A stretch of DNA of 64,000 bases from Gordionus sp. m RMFG-2023 (taxonomy: Eukaryota > Nematomorpha > Gordioida > Chordodea > Parachordodidae). The notes below the pieces were generated by a model, which did not search any database, was not told the origin of the DNA, and saw only the letters and a program-made list of their open reading frames with translations. Numbering within the stretch: position 1 is the stretch's first letter; every line of letters begins with the position of its first letter. The stretch spans positions 25,955,366-26,019,365 of the forward strand of contig NC_088777.1 of NCBI RefSeq assembly GCF_954871325.1, written 5' to 3'. The position numbers were made by a program, and so were the translations under genes. Positions 34,974-47,158 of the stretch are shown piece by piece.

Positions 34974-35368
34974 ATGTCGTATTGGGATTCGAAATCCGTG
35001 GGGATACGGAATCTCTTGATTTTAAATCCTTTACCGAGAGCGATTTAAAAAATTTTAAAGTTCGATTTAACCGGAACTGTATTCTAGCATGGGTAGAGTA
35101 CCCAAACTGTATATTTTAAACAATTTTGCTATGAACTTTAGAACTACTTCTAATTTATATAATTTTTATATGGATTTTTCATATAAATTAAAAAATACTA
35201 AAATGTCTATCGCTGAAATTCGCTGAAATTTATAGGGTAAATAATCTATATATGCTGGAATACAATTCCTGTAAAATCAGATTTTTAAAATCCAAAAATC
35301 GCCCTTAGTAAATGATTTAAAATTGATAGATTCCAAATCCCCACGGATTTCGAAACCCCATACGACAT
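34974..35368. mobile_element. Foldback MITE, ATGTCGTATTGGGATTCG ends
   Basis: The left arm 'gtcgtattgggattcgaaat' with 'ccgtggggat' and the right arm 'atccccacggatttcgaaac' with 'cccatacgac' pair over roughly 150 bp with scattered mismatches. Both ends are next to TATA-like sequence, consistent with a TA target, but this is not certain. A fragment of a relative occurs at 62205-62262. Confidence 0.8.
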
Positions 35369-37104
35369 ATACATTTTGTTGAACATATTTTGATTTAATA
35401 AGAATTTTAAATCTTCTTTGTAAATTTATCATTTTTGAGGAATTCTTTTGAGAATTTTATTATAAATAAACAATCTTTTAGCTAAATCTCTTATAGTTTT
35501 TTTTAATCATCTTTTTAAAATTATCTATTTTTTTAGTATATTAAAAGATGTAGTTTTTTCTAAATAATTTTTTTAAAAATATTTATATCTTTTTTATGTT
35601 ATTCTTTTTAACGGAAATATTTTAATGTGACAATTGTCATATTCGTTATTTTTAAGCATTTTTGAAACTTTTTGACATAAAGGGTAAAATAATATTTATA
35701 TTGTAAAGATGTTAAATTATAAATTCAATGAAGATGTTCCTTGGAAAATTGGCAATTATGATAATCAATATTTTTAAACATATTAGTTTTTTTTAACGCT
35801 AATGGACAAAAATATGCATTTTTAACATGATAAATTTCAATTTCAATTAAGATGTAACAAATAAAAGTGACAATTGTCATAATCATTGTTTTTAAAGTTT
35901 TTAAAATTTTTTTGATGTAAATGCGCTAAAATAAGTATTGCTAGAATGTTTAAATAAAACTTCGGTGAAGATGCACACTAAATAAATGACAATTGTCATA
36001 ATCGTTATTTTTAAAGTTTATAGAATTTTTTTGACGCAAATGGGTATAAATATAGGTTGTAACATGTTAAATTAAAATTTCAGTGAAGATGTACTATAGA
36101 TAAGTGACGTGACAATTGTCATCATTGTTATTTTTAAAGTTTTTGTTAATTTTTTTGACGAATAGTTAAAATATAGATTGTAAACATATTGAATTAAAAT
36201 TTCATGAAGATGTACCATCGAAAAGTAACAATTGTCATAATCGTTATTTTTAAAGTTTTTTGAATTTTTTTGACCCTATTGTGTTAAAATATATTGTAAG
36301 AATGTCAAATTTAAATTTCATGAAGATGTAGGAAAGTGACATTTGTCATAATCGTTATTTTTTAACATTTTTGAAATTTTCTGACACAAAAGGGTAAAAA
36401 TAATATTTATATTGTAAAGATGTCAAATCATAATTTCAATGAAGATGTTCATTGGAAAATTGGCAATTATCATAATCAATATTTTTAAACATATTATATT
36501 TTTTTTTACCTAATGGACAAAAAATATGTATTTTGTTAAATTAAATTTCAATTAAGATGTAACATATAAAAGTGACAATTGTCATAATCGTTATTTTTAA
36601 AGTTTTTAAAATTTTTTGATGTAAAAGGGCTAAAATAAATATTCCTAACATGTTTAAATAAAATATTAGTGAAGATGTACCCTAGATTAGTGATTGTCAT
36701 AATCGTTATTTTTGAAGTTATTAATTTTTTTTGACGCAAATAGGTATAAATATAGGTTGTAAATTGTCTTCCTATATCTTCATGAAATTTAAATTTGACA
36801 TTTTAACAATATATTTTAACCCATTTGGGTCAAAAAAATTCAAAAAACCTTTAAAATAACGATTTTGTTTCTTATCTATACATCTTCATTGAAGTTTTAT
36901 TTTAACATGCACGCAATCTATATTTTTGCCCATTTGCGTCAAAAAAATTTAAAAAACTTAAAATAACGATTATGACAATTGTTATTTTTCCATGGTACAT
37001 CTTCATGAAATTTTAATTTAATTTACAATCTATATTTTAACTTATTCGTCAAAAAAAATCACAATAACATTAAAAATGACAATTATGACAATTGTCACTT
37101 TTAT

Positions 37105-37840
37105 AAGGTCCGTGAAGTTGGCCCCACACTTTTTGATTTTCAATGGTTTATCAGTTGGACTGATTTGTACCCGATTTGTACCGTTTTCAGTTCAATTTGT
37201 ACCATCACCGTTTTTGAGATATTCAAAGAACAAAATGGGGGCCAACTTCACGACAGCCCCCCAACTTTTGAACTTAAAAATAAAAAGTGCATATGTCGAT
37301 AGAGAATGATTTGTACCGTTTTCAGTTTGATTTGTACAATCACCGTTTTCCAGCTATTGACCGTTAAAAATATTGCGCCAAAAATAAAAAACACTCAAAA
37401 AATTTTTTTTTAATTTTTTAACGTACACCGATAGAAAATATTTTTTTCTTCCTAATGATGCCTCAAATTAAGCTTTATCTTCATTATTTATTTCGGAAAT
37501 CAAATTTTAAACTTTATATTTTAGCGTGAAGTTAGCCCCACCGATATTCAAAATTTGAGATTTTTCAAATTTTTAAAACGGAATTGATTTGTACCAATTT
37601 GTAACGTTTCAAACTCGATTTGTACTATTACAGTTTACAGCTATTGACCGTTAAAAATATGGCGCCAAAAATAAAAAACACTCAAAATTTATTATTTTAA
37701 AAATAAATTTTTTAACGTACAACGATAGAGAATTTTTTTCTCTTCTTATTGATGCCTCAAATTATGCTTTATCTTTATTATTTATTTCGGAAATCAAATT
37801 TTAAACCTTATATTATAGCGTAAAGTTAGCCCCCCCCCCT
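37105..37840. repeat. CGTGAAGTTGGCCCC MITE cluster with tandem copies
   Basis: 37109-37256 is a foldback: 'gtccgtgaagttggcccc' at the left and 'gggggccaacttcacgac' at the right. It is followed by two direct units (about 37300-37550 and 37590-37840) that share 'cagctattgaccgttaaaaa', 'gcgccaaaaataaaaaacac' and end 'agcgtgaagttagcccc' or 'agcgtaaagttagccccc'. The words 'gatttgtaccgttttcagtt' recur throughout. No coding capacity. Confidence 0.8.
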
Positions 37841-38049
37841 CCCCCGATATTCTAAATAGTTTGTTTATTTATAAATATCTTTCAAAAATGGACACATAAT
37901 ATAGAATATTACTTTATTTTATAATAATAATAAGAATATGAAATTTATATTAAAAATATATTAAATTTTATAATTCAGGGAATAAAACATTAAAAAGATT
38001 ATACATCTAGTAGTATAATAATAAAAAAAAGGAAATATATAATAAAATA

Positions 38050-39545
38050 TTGGAGAATATGTTTGTGACGGTGTTATAAAAAATATTGAGGTTAGGAAGG
38101 ATCATCTTGTGGGATGAGACTGCCTATGAAGCTAATATAATTAGCCTTGTGTATTGCGATGGCGAGCCTTTGCCTTAAGAAGAAGCCCTTGCGGGGTTCA
38201 CCGGTTAGTCGACGGATGTGGGAGCCGAGTTCCTTGAAAAAGAATAAGGCATATTTCCCAAAAGTAGTAAGGGTAGTGGAAATAATGGGGATGAAAATAT
38301 ATTCTTGAGAGATTTCAGAATATTTCGCTATTTTGAATGTCTCCTTTTTCTCGAGTATATTAACTGTTTGATGTGATGGAGCGAGTGGGTCAATGCAAGA
38401 GTAGTCCCAGACCAGGAATTGACCGCGCTTCCAAAGAATTTGCGAAATTCCGTCAGGCCGTTTCCCATCAGATCTGAAAAGACCAGATGGTTCAAGAGTG
38501 GAGGGGATTTGAGCGGATCTAAGACCTCTAAGGATGATAGAATTGCATAGATTATGTCTTACAATTCGACCTTTACATGAGCGACAATGAAGATTATGTC
38601 TAACATTACCCAACTGCAGAACCGCAACATGAACATATGTGGGGTTGGGTAATAAGACAATTTAATCGAATACCAATCGCATGAGTAAGCTCGTTTTTAT
38701 TCAGTTGTAATTGCAGATTAACAGACGGAATAGCTTCGAGAAACTCATGGCCTGAACCATTAAGCAGAGAAAATAAGGGACGGTCAGATAATTGCATTCT
38801 GGAAAGGAGTGATTCAAGAATGCAATAATAGGCCTATCCCAGTCCTTCTGCTTATTCGATTCGGGAAGAAGGTGATCCGCAGTAATTCGAGTCTTCCATT
38901 CGATGATTGCTTCATAATAAGACGAGTCGAGTTTTAAAGAATTAGGATTTACTATGTTTTTAGTTAGAAGGCAACTGGATATGAATGCTGTTAAGGCGAG
39001 ATCGGAAGGAGATCTGAAACCTAGACCTCCCATCTTAGTGGGTAGAGAGGCTTGTCAAGCAATTTCATATAATTTAAGATTTAGGATATTTTCGATAAGG
39101 ATTTTGATCCCATTTTCATAAACTCCAAGTGGAATGGGGAATTTAAATATGGCAGTTGAACGAAGTGCGTGCGTAAAGAATACGGGGAATATTGAAAAAA
39201 ATTTTTACAAGGAAAAAGGCTTTATGAGAGGGAAGTAGGGAAAATAAATCTGCCAGCTCAAATAAAGTATCCAAAGTGGACTGAAGAAAGAAAGAAATAG
39301 CAGTTACCACCAACGGGGGCTCCCAGATGATAGAGATCATCAAGAGTCGTTAGTTTGAATTTGTTTGTATTAGGTTCGATTGTATTGATAGGGATAAATT
39401 CTGATTTCTCTGGATTAATGGAGAGTCCAATAGCTGATCCGGCCTCCTTGATGATGTTCACGGCTTTATTGATCTCAACATTGGATCCTCCAAGTATACC
39501 ATCATCAATGTACCAGGAATGCAAGGATAATGAGCAGACCGAATT
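38050..39545 (-). mobile_element. R2-like LINE with C-terminal endonuclease, 5'-truncated
   Basis: Read on the minus strand: the RT box SWYIDDGILGG (39520), LGAPVGG, a thumb region, MGGLGFRSPSDLALTAFIS, GSGHEFLEAIPSVN, a Cys/His knuckle (CSCCGS...RHNLHC), GRIVRHN, and a PD-(D/E)xK-like endonuclease core (GKRPDGISQ...FLVWDYSCID), with a stop at 38092. The arrangement RT, zinc knuckle, RHN, PDG...D is that of LINEs with a restriction-like endonuclease (R2 and relatives). At least three frame changes are needed to follow it. The 5' half of RT is missing. It lies in the right arm of the foldback. Confidence 0.78.
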
Positions 39546-40484
39546 AATGGATATAAATAAATATATTTACAAAAATAAACAGGTTGCAACATTTTAATAT
39601 TTGGTACGTCCATCTGTGATATAGAATAAAATTTTAATTTGATCTACACCTAGAATACATGTTTTTACACTCTCCAAATCCAGATTGTTATTGGTAGACA
39701 GACGATAAAGTTAATCTGAACGGACAGGTTAATATTATTTCGCAGAAAGAGAGATCGTTTTAAACAATTTATTTTGTAAAATATAATCGAATATATGCCT
39801 AATAAAATATTCGTTTTTACTGCAGCTGTTATATATTATCGAGCTAATAAGTCATTCGCTCGCTATAGCAGCAAAGTAGAGATCTAAAAAATGTAAAACA
39901 TTTTAAGGATAGTGGGAGGGGTGCAGAACTGGAAAATTTTATCACAATTATTATAAACGTATTAATATTTTCATTTTCCTTAAGAATAATATTTTTCAAT
40001 TATTAGCGCCATCTACTTTTTTCTTCAATTTTTGGTAAAAATGTATATTTCGGAAAAGTCGATAGCGTCGCCAAGGTTTTGACATCATATATATATTTAT
40101 ATAAGGTGTCTAAATAAAAAGCAAAAAAAAATTCTAAAACAAACTCGCTATTTTGCTTAAAAATACAGGTAAAGCAATTTAAGTAAACCGGATATTAAAA
40201 GCCTATAATGGCTCCAATATTTATTATTCTTTGTTAGCCCATTAGAGAATTTCTTTACCTACAAAATGATACATTATTTACTATAAATAGTTTTTGAGAT
40301 ATAAGCATTTTAAATATTTTACAGATTTCAAAGTGGCTCTTTTTTGTACCTTTGAATCTCGAGAACCAGGTGTGATAACGAGCTAAAATAAACGACTTTC
40401 TCATTCCTTTACCTATCTAAATAATTCCAGAAATTTTTAACAATTTTAAAAGGGGTAGACCGAAAAAAGTGTCTTTTTGATCGA
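39546..40484. other. Unassigned DNA inside the foldback insert
   Basis: No gene or repeat is recognised. It is moderately complex DNA without long open frames, between the LINE and the resumed foldback arm. Confidence 0.4.
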
Positions 40485-41105
40485 TTTCAATTGTCACTTG
40501 GTATATCTTCACTGAAGTTTTATTTAAACATGTTAGCAATACTTATTTTAGCCCATTTATATCAAAAAAATATTAAAAACTTTAAAAATAACGATTATGA
40601 CAATTGTCACTTTTATATGTTACATCTTAATTGAAATTTTAATTTAACCATATTTTTGTCCATTAGCGTCAAAAAAATCTAATATGTTTAAAAATATCGA
40701 TTACGATAATTGCCAATTTTCCAAGGAACATCTTCATAGAATTTATAATTTAAAATCTTTACAATATAAATATTATTTTACCCTTTTGTGTCAAAAAGTT
40801 TCAAAAATGTTTAAAAATAACGAATATGACAATTGTCACTTTAAAATATTTTCCTTAAAAAGATCATATAAAAAAAAATAACATAAAAAAATTTAATATA
40901 AATATTTTTAAAAGTTATTTATAAAAAACTAATTCTTTTAATATAAATAAAAATAGATAATTTTACAAAGATGTAAAAAAAACATAAACTTCATCTAAAA
41001 GATTGTTTATTATTTATAATAAAATTCTCAAAAAATTTCCTCAAATACAAAGAAAATTTAAAATTCTTATCAAATGTTCAAAAATCTTTTTTAAAAGATT
41101 TTTTT

Positions 41106-41600
41106 TTGTTTAAAATTTTGGGCATGACATTAAAATCACTAATAAATTGTAACAAAAATAACATTACAATAGTTAAATTTTTTTAAAAAAATAATGTTTT
41201 TCTAAACATTTTCTTTCAAGTTTTTAAAAATAAATGTGCTATTTTAATTATTTTTTTAAACAAAATATTTTTATCTGAATGGGTTTTATTTTTAATTTAA
41301 TCGTCAACATGTTTCATTAAATCATCATAAAATTGATAAATAATAATTAATAAACTTAACTTCAAAAATATAAAAAAAAGGAAATTTTATTTTTAATAAT
41401 TCATTTTTAAAATTATAGTAAAATAATAAAAATAATAATTTTTTTAAAAAAAATTTTCTAAATAAATAAAATATTATTTTTATATAATTAATAAACAACA
41501 TCAAAAATATAAAAAAACATATGTTGATTGTTGAGAATAATTATGGCAATGTTTAAAAAATAATGGTTCAAGAGGGTTGCCAGGTCAAAATTTTCAAATT
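41106..41600. other. AT-rich stretch with no recognised feature
   Basis: Nothing recognised between the foldback and the target duplication of the next hAT. Confidence 0.5.
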
Positions 41601-42073
41601 GCGGGAGACAGGGATCCAAACCGAATCTAAACCGAACTGTTAAACCGCTAAAAACCGGTATTTTTAATCGAACCTAAACCTCTGCCGAACCTGAACCGAA
41701 CCGCTAAAATAGCTCTGAACCAGTTCGAGTCTCATAATTTTATGATTATAAAATAATGTGTAAGTTATTACTAGTAGTATTTTGCAAAAATTTTAATTAT
41801 ATTTAAATTGTTTTAAAAATTATTATCAATCATATTTGAATGATAAACGTCAATCATTTTATAAACTTTAGTATATTGCCATTTTACAAGATTTTTTAAT
41901 ATTTAAAGCTTATAAATTATAATGCCTAGAAAAAAATTAAATCTAATATATAAATTATTTACATATAGCATTATAAATAACACATCAAATCTGATATCAT
42001 ACTGGCAATGCCAGCTACCCAAGTTTGTGTGGAAAAATGTTTTTCAACAATTAAATTTATATTATCTCCTTAT

Positions 42074-44128
42074 CAGGGGTTCGAACCGAACCGCAAAACC
42101 GGAATGAACCGTTATGATTTTCTGAACCGTAACCTTAACCGAACCGTTATGAAGAAAATATTAAAAGAGCGAACCGAACCGTTATAAATATTTTGAACCG
42201 GTTTAAACCGGTTCAAAACGGTTTTAAAAATAATTAATTTTAAATTATTAACCTAAATTTAAAATTTTAATTTTCCTGAAGTATATCAAAACTTAATTCT
42301 TTAAAATTAGATATAGCAACTAGATATGATAGGTCCATATTGGGGATCAATATTCAATTTATAAATAACGGAAAAATAAAATTAAGGACTCTATGCATGA
42401 AAGTGATTAAAGAACGACACACATCAGAATATCTTAAAAAAATTATTCTAGATGTTCTAAAAGAATATGAAATAAAAATTGAGCAGATTTACACAATAAC
42501 CACCGATAATGCAGCAAATATGATTAAGTTAATTAGCTATTAATACTACACGATGAAGAAGATGATGACCTTAACGATTATTTAATTAATGATGATTTAT
42601 ATAATAATGATATATATAATGACGATTTAAATAATAATGATATAATTCATGATGAAAATAAAGAACTTTTTAATATTGAAAATATTAATCTTACACCAAA
42701 TGCCAGATCCATATTAATAGGTATTAGATGAGCTTCACATGCATTTCAATTAGCAATTAATGATTGCATTAAAAATTCAAATGAAATTGTCATTATAAAT
42801 AAAGCAAGAAACATCTGCAAAAAAATAAGATATCAGACAACAATGGCTATTCTCTCAAAATTAAATTTGAAAAAACTAGATTGTTGCACAAGATGGAACT
42901 CTATCTATTTAATGTTGGAGAGATTACTTGAGTTAAAAAGCTTTTGCCAAGAAATATCGCTCCAAAGAGATCGCGAAAAATGTTTATCAGAAAATGAATG
43001 GAAAATAATTAGTGACATATTAAAAGCTTTATATCCAGCTTATGTTTTGACAAAATATTTACAAAGTGAACAATTGACAATGGGCGATTTTTATGCTGCG
43101 TGGATCAAATGTCTCATGCAAACGAGTAAAGTAGACACTCCATTTGCCAGACTTTTAGTTTCTACGATGAAAGCACGAGAAATAAATTTCAAAAATGAAG
43201 TTTTTTGCTCTGCTATTTATCTCGACCCTAGATATAATGTATTTTTAACTTTCGAAGAAAGAGAGATGGCCAGAAAACATCTTTGTAAAACTTGGAACTT
43301 GATACAAAATCTAAATAATCAGAATATTGAAATTCTAAATACTATGCCTACGTGTTCGTATTCGAAGGATAATTTAGATGATGATTTTGAAGATTTATTA
43401 AAGTCGCATGAAAGTCTTAATAAGAATAATTCTCAGGGCATCGAAAATTATAATAAATGTATAGAAATAGAATATATAATTCTGTCATTTGATAATATAG
43501 AGAGAGAGATTAGAAAAAGATACTAATCTTTTGAATTATTGGGAAAATGTAAAGAATAGTATGCCAGAACTTTATAAGTTAGCTATAACTGTGCTAGCAG
43601 TTCCAGCTACGCAGGTCTCCGTAGAAAGAGCATTTTCAAGCCTTAAGTTTATACTCTCTGCCCAGAGAACTAAATTAAATCCTGAAATATTAGAAAATAT
43701 TTTAGTTATCCGTTCGAATTCTCTTTTTAAACCTAAATAGTATAGTATACATATTATTTTATTCATTATTGTATTTACGCATGTTTGTTTTTATCTTATT
43801 TATTTATAAAATAAAAAAAACTAATTTGTCTAATTTATATTTCCTAAATTTAATAAAAATATTTATTAGATTATCATGGATAAATTAAATAAGAAATTAT
43901 AAACTAAAAAGATTTTTCTCTAAAATTAATATATACATGGTTAATGATTAATTTTTTTTTAAATTAAATTTATAAAAACCGGAACAAACCGAAAAGAACC
44001 GTTATAAATTATAAACCGAACCGATATGATTTTTTTTTAAAAAACCGAAATGGAACAAAACCTTTATAAAATTTTAAACTAAAAACCGGAACGAACCGAA
44101 CCGTTATACTAAACGGTTCGAAACCCTG
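42074..44128 (+). mobile_element. hAT-C element inserted in hAT-A
   Basis: Begins CAGGGGTTCGAACCGAACCG and ends CGGTTCGAAACCCTG. Flanks are ctccttat (42066-42073) and ctcctat (44129-44135), an 8-bp duplication with one base lost. The empty site is seen in the other hAT-A copy near 52030, where the sequence runs through uninterrupted. Subterminal 'gaaccgttat' repeats are dense at both ends. Confidence 0.92.
42305..43740 (+). pseudogene. hAT-C transposase, N-terminally truncated
   Basis: Starts within the catalytic core (LDIATRYDRSILGINIQFI), then RTLCMKVIKERHTSEYLK, TTDNAANMIK with a catalytic Asp, an acidic insert, CCTRWNSIYLMLERLLEL with the conserved TRWNS, DFYAAWIKC, AIYLDPRYNVF, and the C-terminal LAVPATQVSVERAFSSLKFI to RSNSLFKPK and a stop at 43740. 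The BED region is absent. Breaks: a frame change near 42540, a nonsense codon at 42729 in the conserved R-C-A-x-H motif, and a frameshift near 43525. The 227-codon central frame (42843-43526) is intact, so decay is moderate. Confidence 0.88.
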
Positions 44129-44640
44129 CTCCTATAGATGTAATTTGAATGAGACGAGTTTTGAATATAGATTAATTGTGCGGCTTAATAAAAAAATTTT
44201 AAGTAATTGTTCATATTAAAATCAGGGATGTGAACCCGGACCCTGACCCTTCCTGGACCCTCGTATTTTGGCTGAACCCGGACCCGGACCCTTTTAAAAA
44301 GTGGAGGGTCCAAGGGTTCAGGGTGCTAAAAATTTTTAACTTAAAATTTTTATTTTAAAATTAATGTAAAAATATAATTTTTAAAAAATAATATAAAATT
44401 TTATTAATTTTTAAAAAAATAATATAAAATTTTTATAATTTTTAAAAAATAATATAAAATTTTTATAATTTTATTAATTTTTAAAAAATAATGTAAAATT
44501 TTTATAATTTTATTAATTTTTTTAGTGGAATCTCCCTAAAAAATAGTCACCTTAAAACTATAATTGATAAAGCAAGGGATGTTGTAAAATATTTAAGAAC
44601 TCCCACAATTGTTAGAATATTAAAATCCATGAAAAGGTAA

Positions 44641-47158
44641 ATGGCAATTTTAGATTGCACAACACGTTGGTCCTTTATATGTATGATGCTAGAGCGATTA
44701 TTAAGTTTGAAAGATTTCTGTAATAATTTTATCATAGAAGCATGTGAAATCATTTTGTCAGAAGATGATTGGAATCAAGTAAAAGAGCTTACTAGTGTGC
44801 TGGTTCCTTTAAAAATAACAACATTAAGAGTGCAAGCAGAACAATTATGTTTATCGGATTTTTATGGCATATGGGTTAAGATGTCTATTACAAGTTACCT
44901 TAAATATAATAAAAATGCCATTTACTCTCAATTATATAACTTAACAACCCAAAATAATTCTTTCTAATAATATTAAATAAATACCATTGACCATTAACGA
45001 CGATCCATATTTAACATAATTATCTTTATTTCCAATAAAACCACAACAATCTAACATAAAATATGTAGAAAAATATAACATAATATAATTATCCAATTCT
45101 TCATTTCTCAAAGGTCCACAGCTGACATCCAAAGGTCCACAGCTGACATCTAATCCAATATCTCTTAATCTCCAACTACGGGTTTTTCCGAACAATGAAA
45201 TACACTCCGTGATCCTTATCTCCTCTTCTTCCCCCAAGGAAAACTTAATTTCCCTCTCAGAAAATAACTGACATTTGATGTATTATATTAAATTTATTTC
45301 TTCTTTTTTTCAACAGCTACAACACGCCCACCCTTCACAAGCCCAGCGTCCCTCTCTTTGTGGTGGTGTTGTATCGAATCGCCCCTTTGAATTGTATCGA
45401 ATCACCTCTTTGAATTGTATCGACTCGCCCATTATAATTGTATTGGGAGGCCTTGAAGATGTTCAGGGAATTTATCGAATCAACTTCCCTTATAATGATT
45501 TATAATATAATAACTCCAGTACATTTCAATATAAAATCGCCAAAACAGACATTATCAATAATGACATGTACATTGGGGTATCTGCATTTATAATCTACGG
45601 AACATTAATATGGACAATGTAATATCCGCAAAACATAATAATTTATTCATTTTAAGACATTTGGGAACTACTAGCTATAATATACATTATTAGGGTATGA
45701 TTCATGGTAATTAGGAAATAATGATTTTACATATAATAATGTAATGTGAAAACATTGTCTATGTGTGAAACGCAATTTCAACACATGTAATTTTCATTCT
45801 ATCATGTGAAAAAAAACAAAGCTACATCTTTATAAATATTTCCTAAAATGAATATAAAAATCCATCTTTAGGTATTAAAAATAATTGCGAAACTTGGCCG
45901 AACAAAGATTAAAAATAAAATTACAATACATACGTATATAAATACATTTAATATTATATATGAAGGAACAAATATATAATATGTAGAAAATACAATATTT
46001 TCCATCTAGGAATTACTCAGTATCCTAAGAAAAATATACCATTTCTACCTAACTCTGTCATCACAATAATATTACAAGTTACCTTAAATATAACAAAAAT
46101 GCCCTTTACTCTCAATTATATAACTTAACAACCCAAAATAATTCTTTCTAATAATATTAAATAAATACCATTGACCATTAACGACGATCCATATTTAACA
46201 TAATTATCTTTATTTCCAATAAAACCACAACAATCTAACATAAAATATGTAGAAAAATATAACATAATATAATTATCCAATTCTTCATTTCTCAAAGGTC
46301 CACAGCTGACATCCAAAGGTCCACAGCTGACATCTAATCCAATATCTCTTAATCTCCAACTACGGGTTTTTCCGAACAATTAAATACACCCCGTGATCCT
46401 TATCTCCTCTTCTTCCCCCAAGGAAAACTTAATTTCCCTGTCAGAAAATAACTGACATTTGATGTATTATATTAAATTTATTTCTTCTTTTTTTCAACAG
46501 CTACAACAATGTCGATTAGAGTTAGGGAGATTAACAAGTTCTTTTTCAAATGAAGTATTAGAAAATATGAAAATAAGAGAGCAACAATATTTACAAAATA
46601 GTGTTGTATATGCTTCTATATATTTAGACCCGCGATATCAGGTTTTATTAAGTAGTGAGCAAAAACAAATGGCTATAGACCATCTTGAAGATTTATGGCA
46701 TACCCAAAACTCTATTATTTATAATACATTAGTGGTTACAACAATATCTACTGGTTGTAGCGATAACAATGATATGATAACGATATTGATGATCTGGAAA
46801 TTTTACTATTAGATAGAGAAAAAAAATTAAATTATCATCTGATAGAAAGGAGCAAAAAATATCTATTAAATCTTTAATAGAAAAGTTCTCGGAAGTTATG
46901 AGAATAAATAGAGATGCAAACATTTTAAAATTCTGGGAGGAAAATTCTTCAATATATCCAGAATTATATACCTTTTCTAGAATCGTCATGGCTGTACCGG
47001 CGACACAAGTACAATAATTTATGTATTATAAAAATGACTATCTATAGGTAAGCGTAGAACGTGGATTTTCATCGTTGACTAATTTACGTGGAAATCTGAA
47101 TGATGATATTTTAGAAGATATCATGATTGTGCGATTGAATAAAATATTTAAAATATAA
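44641..47158 (+). pseudogene. hAT-B transposase, interrupted and frame-broken
   Basis: The first part has CTTRWSFICMMLERLLSLKD and LSDFYGIWVKM; the second (after the LTR element) has NSVVYASIYLDPRYQVLLS. After a frame change near 46740 it continues to SRIVMAVPATQ, a 39-bp GT/AG intron (47009-47047), and VSVERGFSSLTNLRG through IMIVRLNKIFKI with a stop at 47158. A stop interrupts the frame near 46811. The N-terminal half is missing, the insertion splits the gene, and one frame change is needed at the insertion site even after the LTR element is set aside. Confidence 0.85.
44886..46508 (-). mobile_element. Short non-coding LTR retroelement (TRIM-like) inside hAT-B
   Basis: Two direct terminal repeats of 439 bp (44886-45324 and 46070-46508) with about five differences enclose 745 bp without coding capacity. 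A 5-bp duplication atgtc (44881-44885, 46509-46513) flanks it. On the minus strand the repeats start TGTTGTAGC and a purine-rich tract (GTGAAGGGTGGGCG) precedes the downstream one, which fits minus-strand orientation. The other end is TA rather than CA. Each repeat holds a 21-bp tandem pair (aaaggtccacagctgacatc). It looks structurally whole and is the youngest layer of the nest (repeats about 1% diverged). The family cannot be named. Confidence 0.82.

Larger units (their letters stand above)
35380..41105. repeat. Giant inverted foldback built of ~120-bp repeats
   Basis: The left arm 35380-36765 and right arm (36770-37095 plus 40485-41105) are inverted copies. For instance, 'gtgacaattgtcatattcgt' near 35627 pairs with 'acgaatatgacaattgtcac' near 40822, and the outer flanks ('gattgtttattatttataat', about 41001, and its complement near 35460) pair too. 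Within the arms a ~120-bp unit is repeated, each with the palindrome gacaattgtc and 'gaagatgta'. The apex is near 36768. About 3.4 kb of other elements (37105-40485) splits the right arm. Confidence 0.8.

Noticed and set aside
39258-39524. YIDD box at first sight suggesting a retrovirus or Ty1/Ty3 element
   Set aside because: The neighbouring PDG...D endonuclease, zinc knuckle and LINE-type RT motifs identify an R2-like LINE; no LTRs, protease or integrase are present.
19991-40030. Short word gcgccatcta or variants near 20084, 22195, 22330 and 40008
   Set aside because: Too short and too few to separate from chance or old repeat debris; no consistent flanks.
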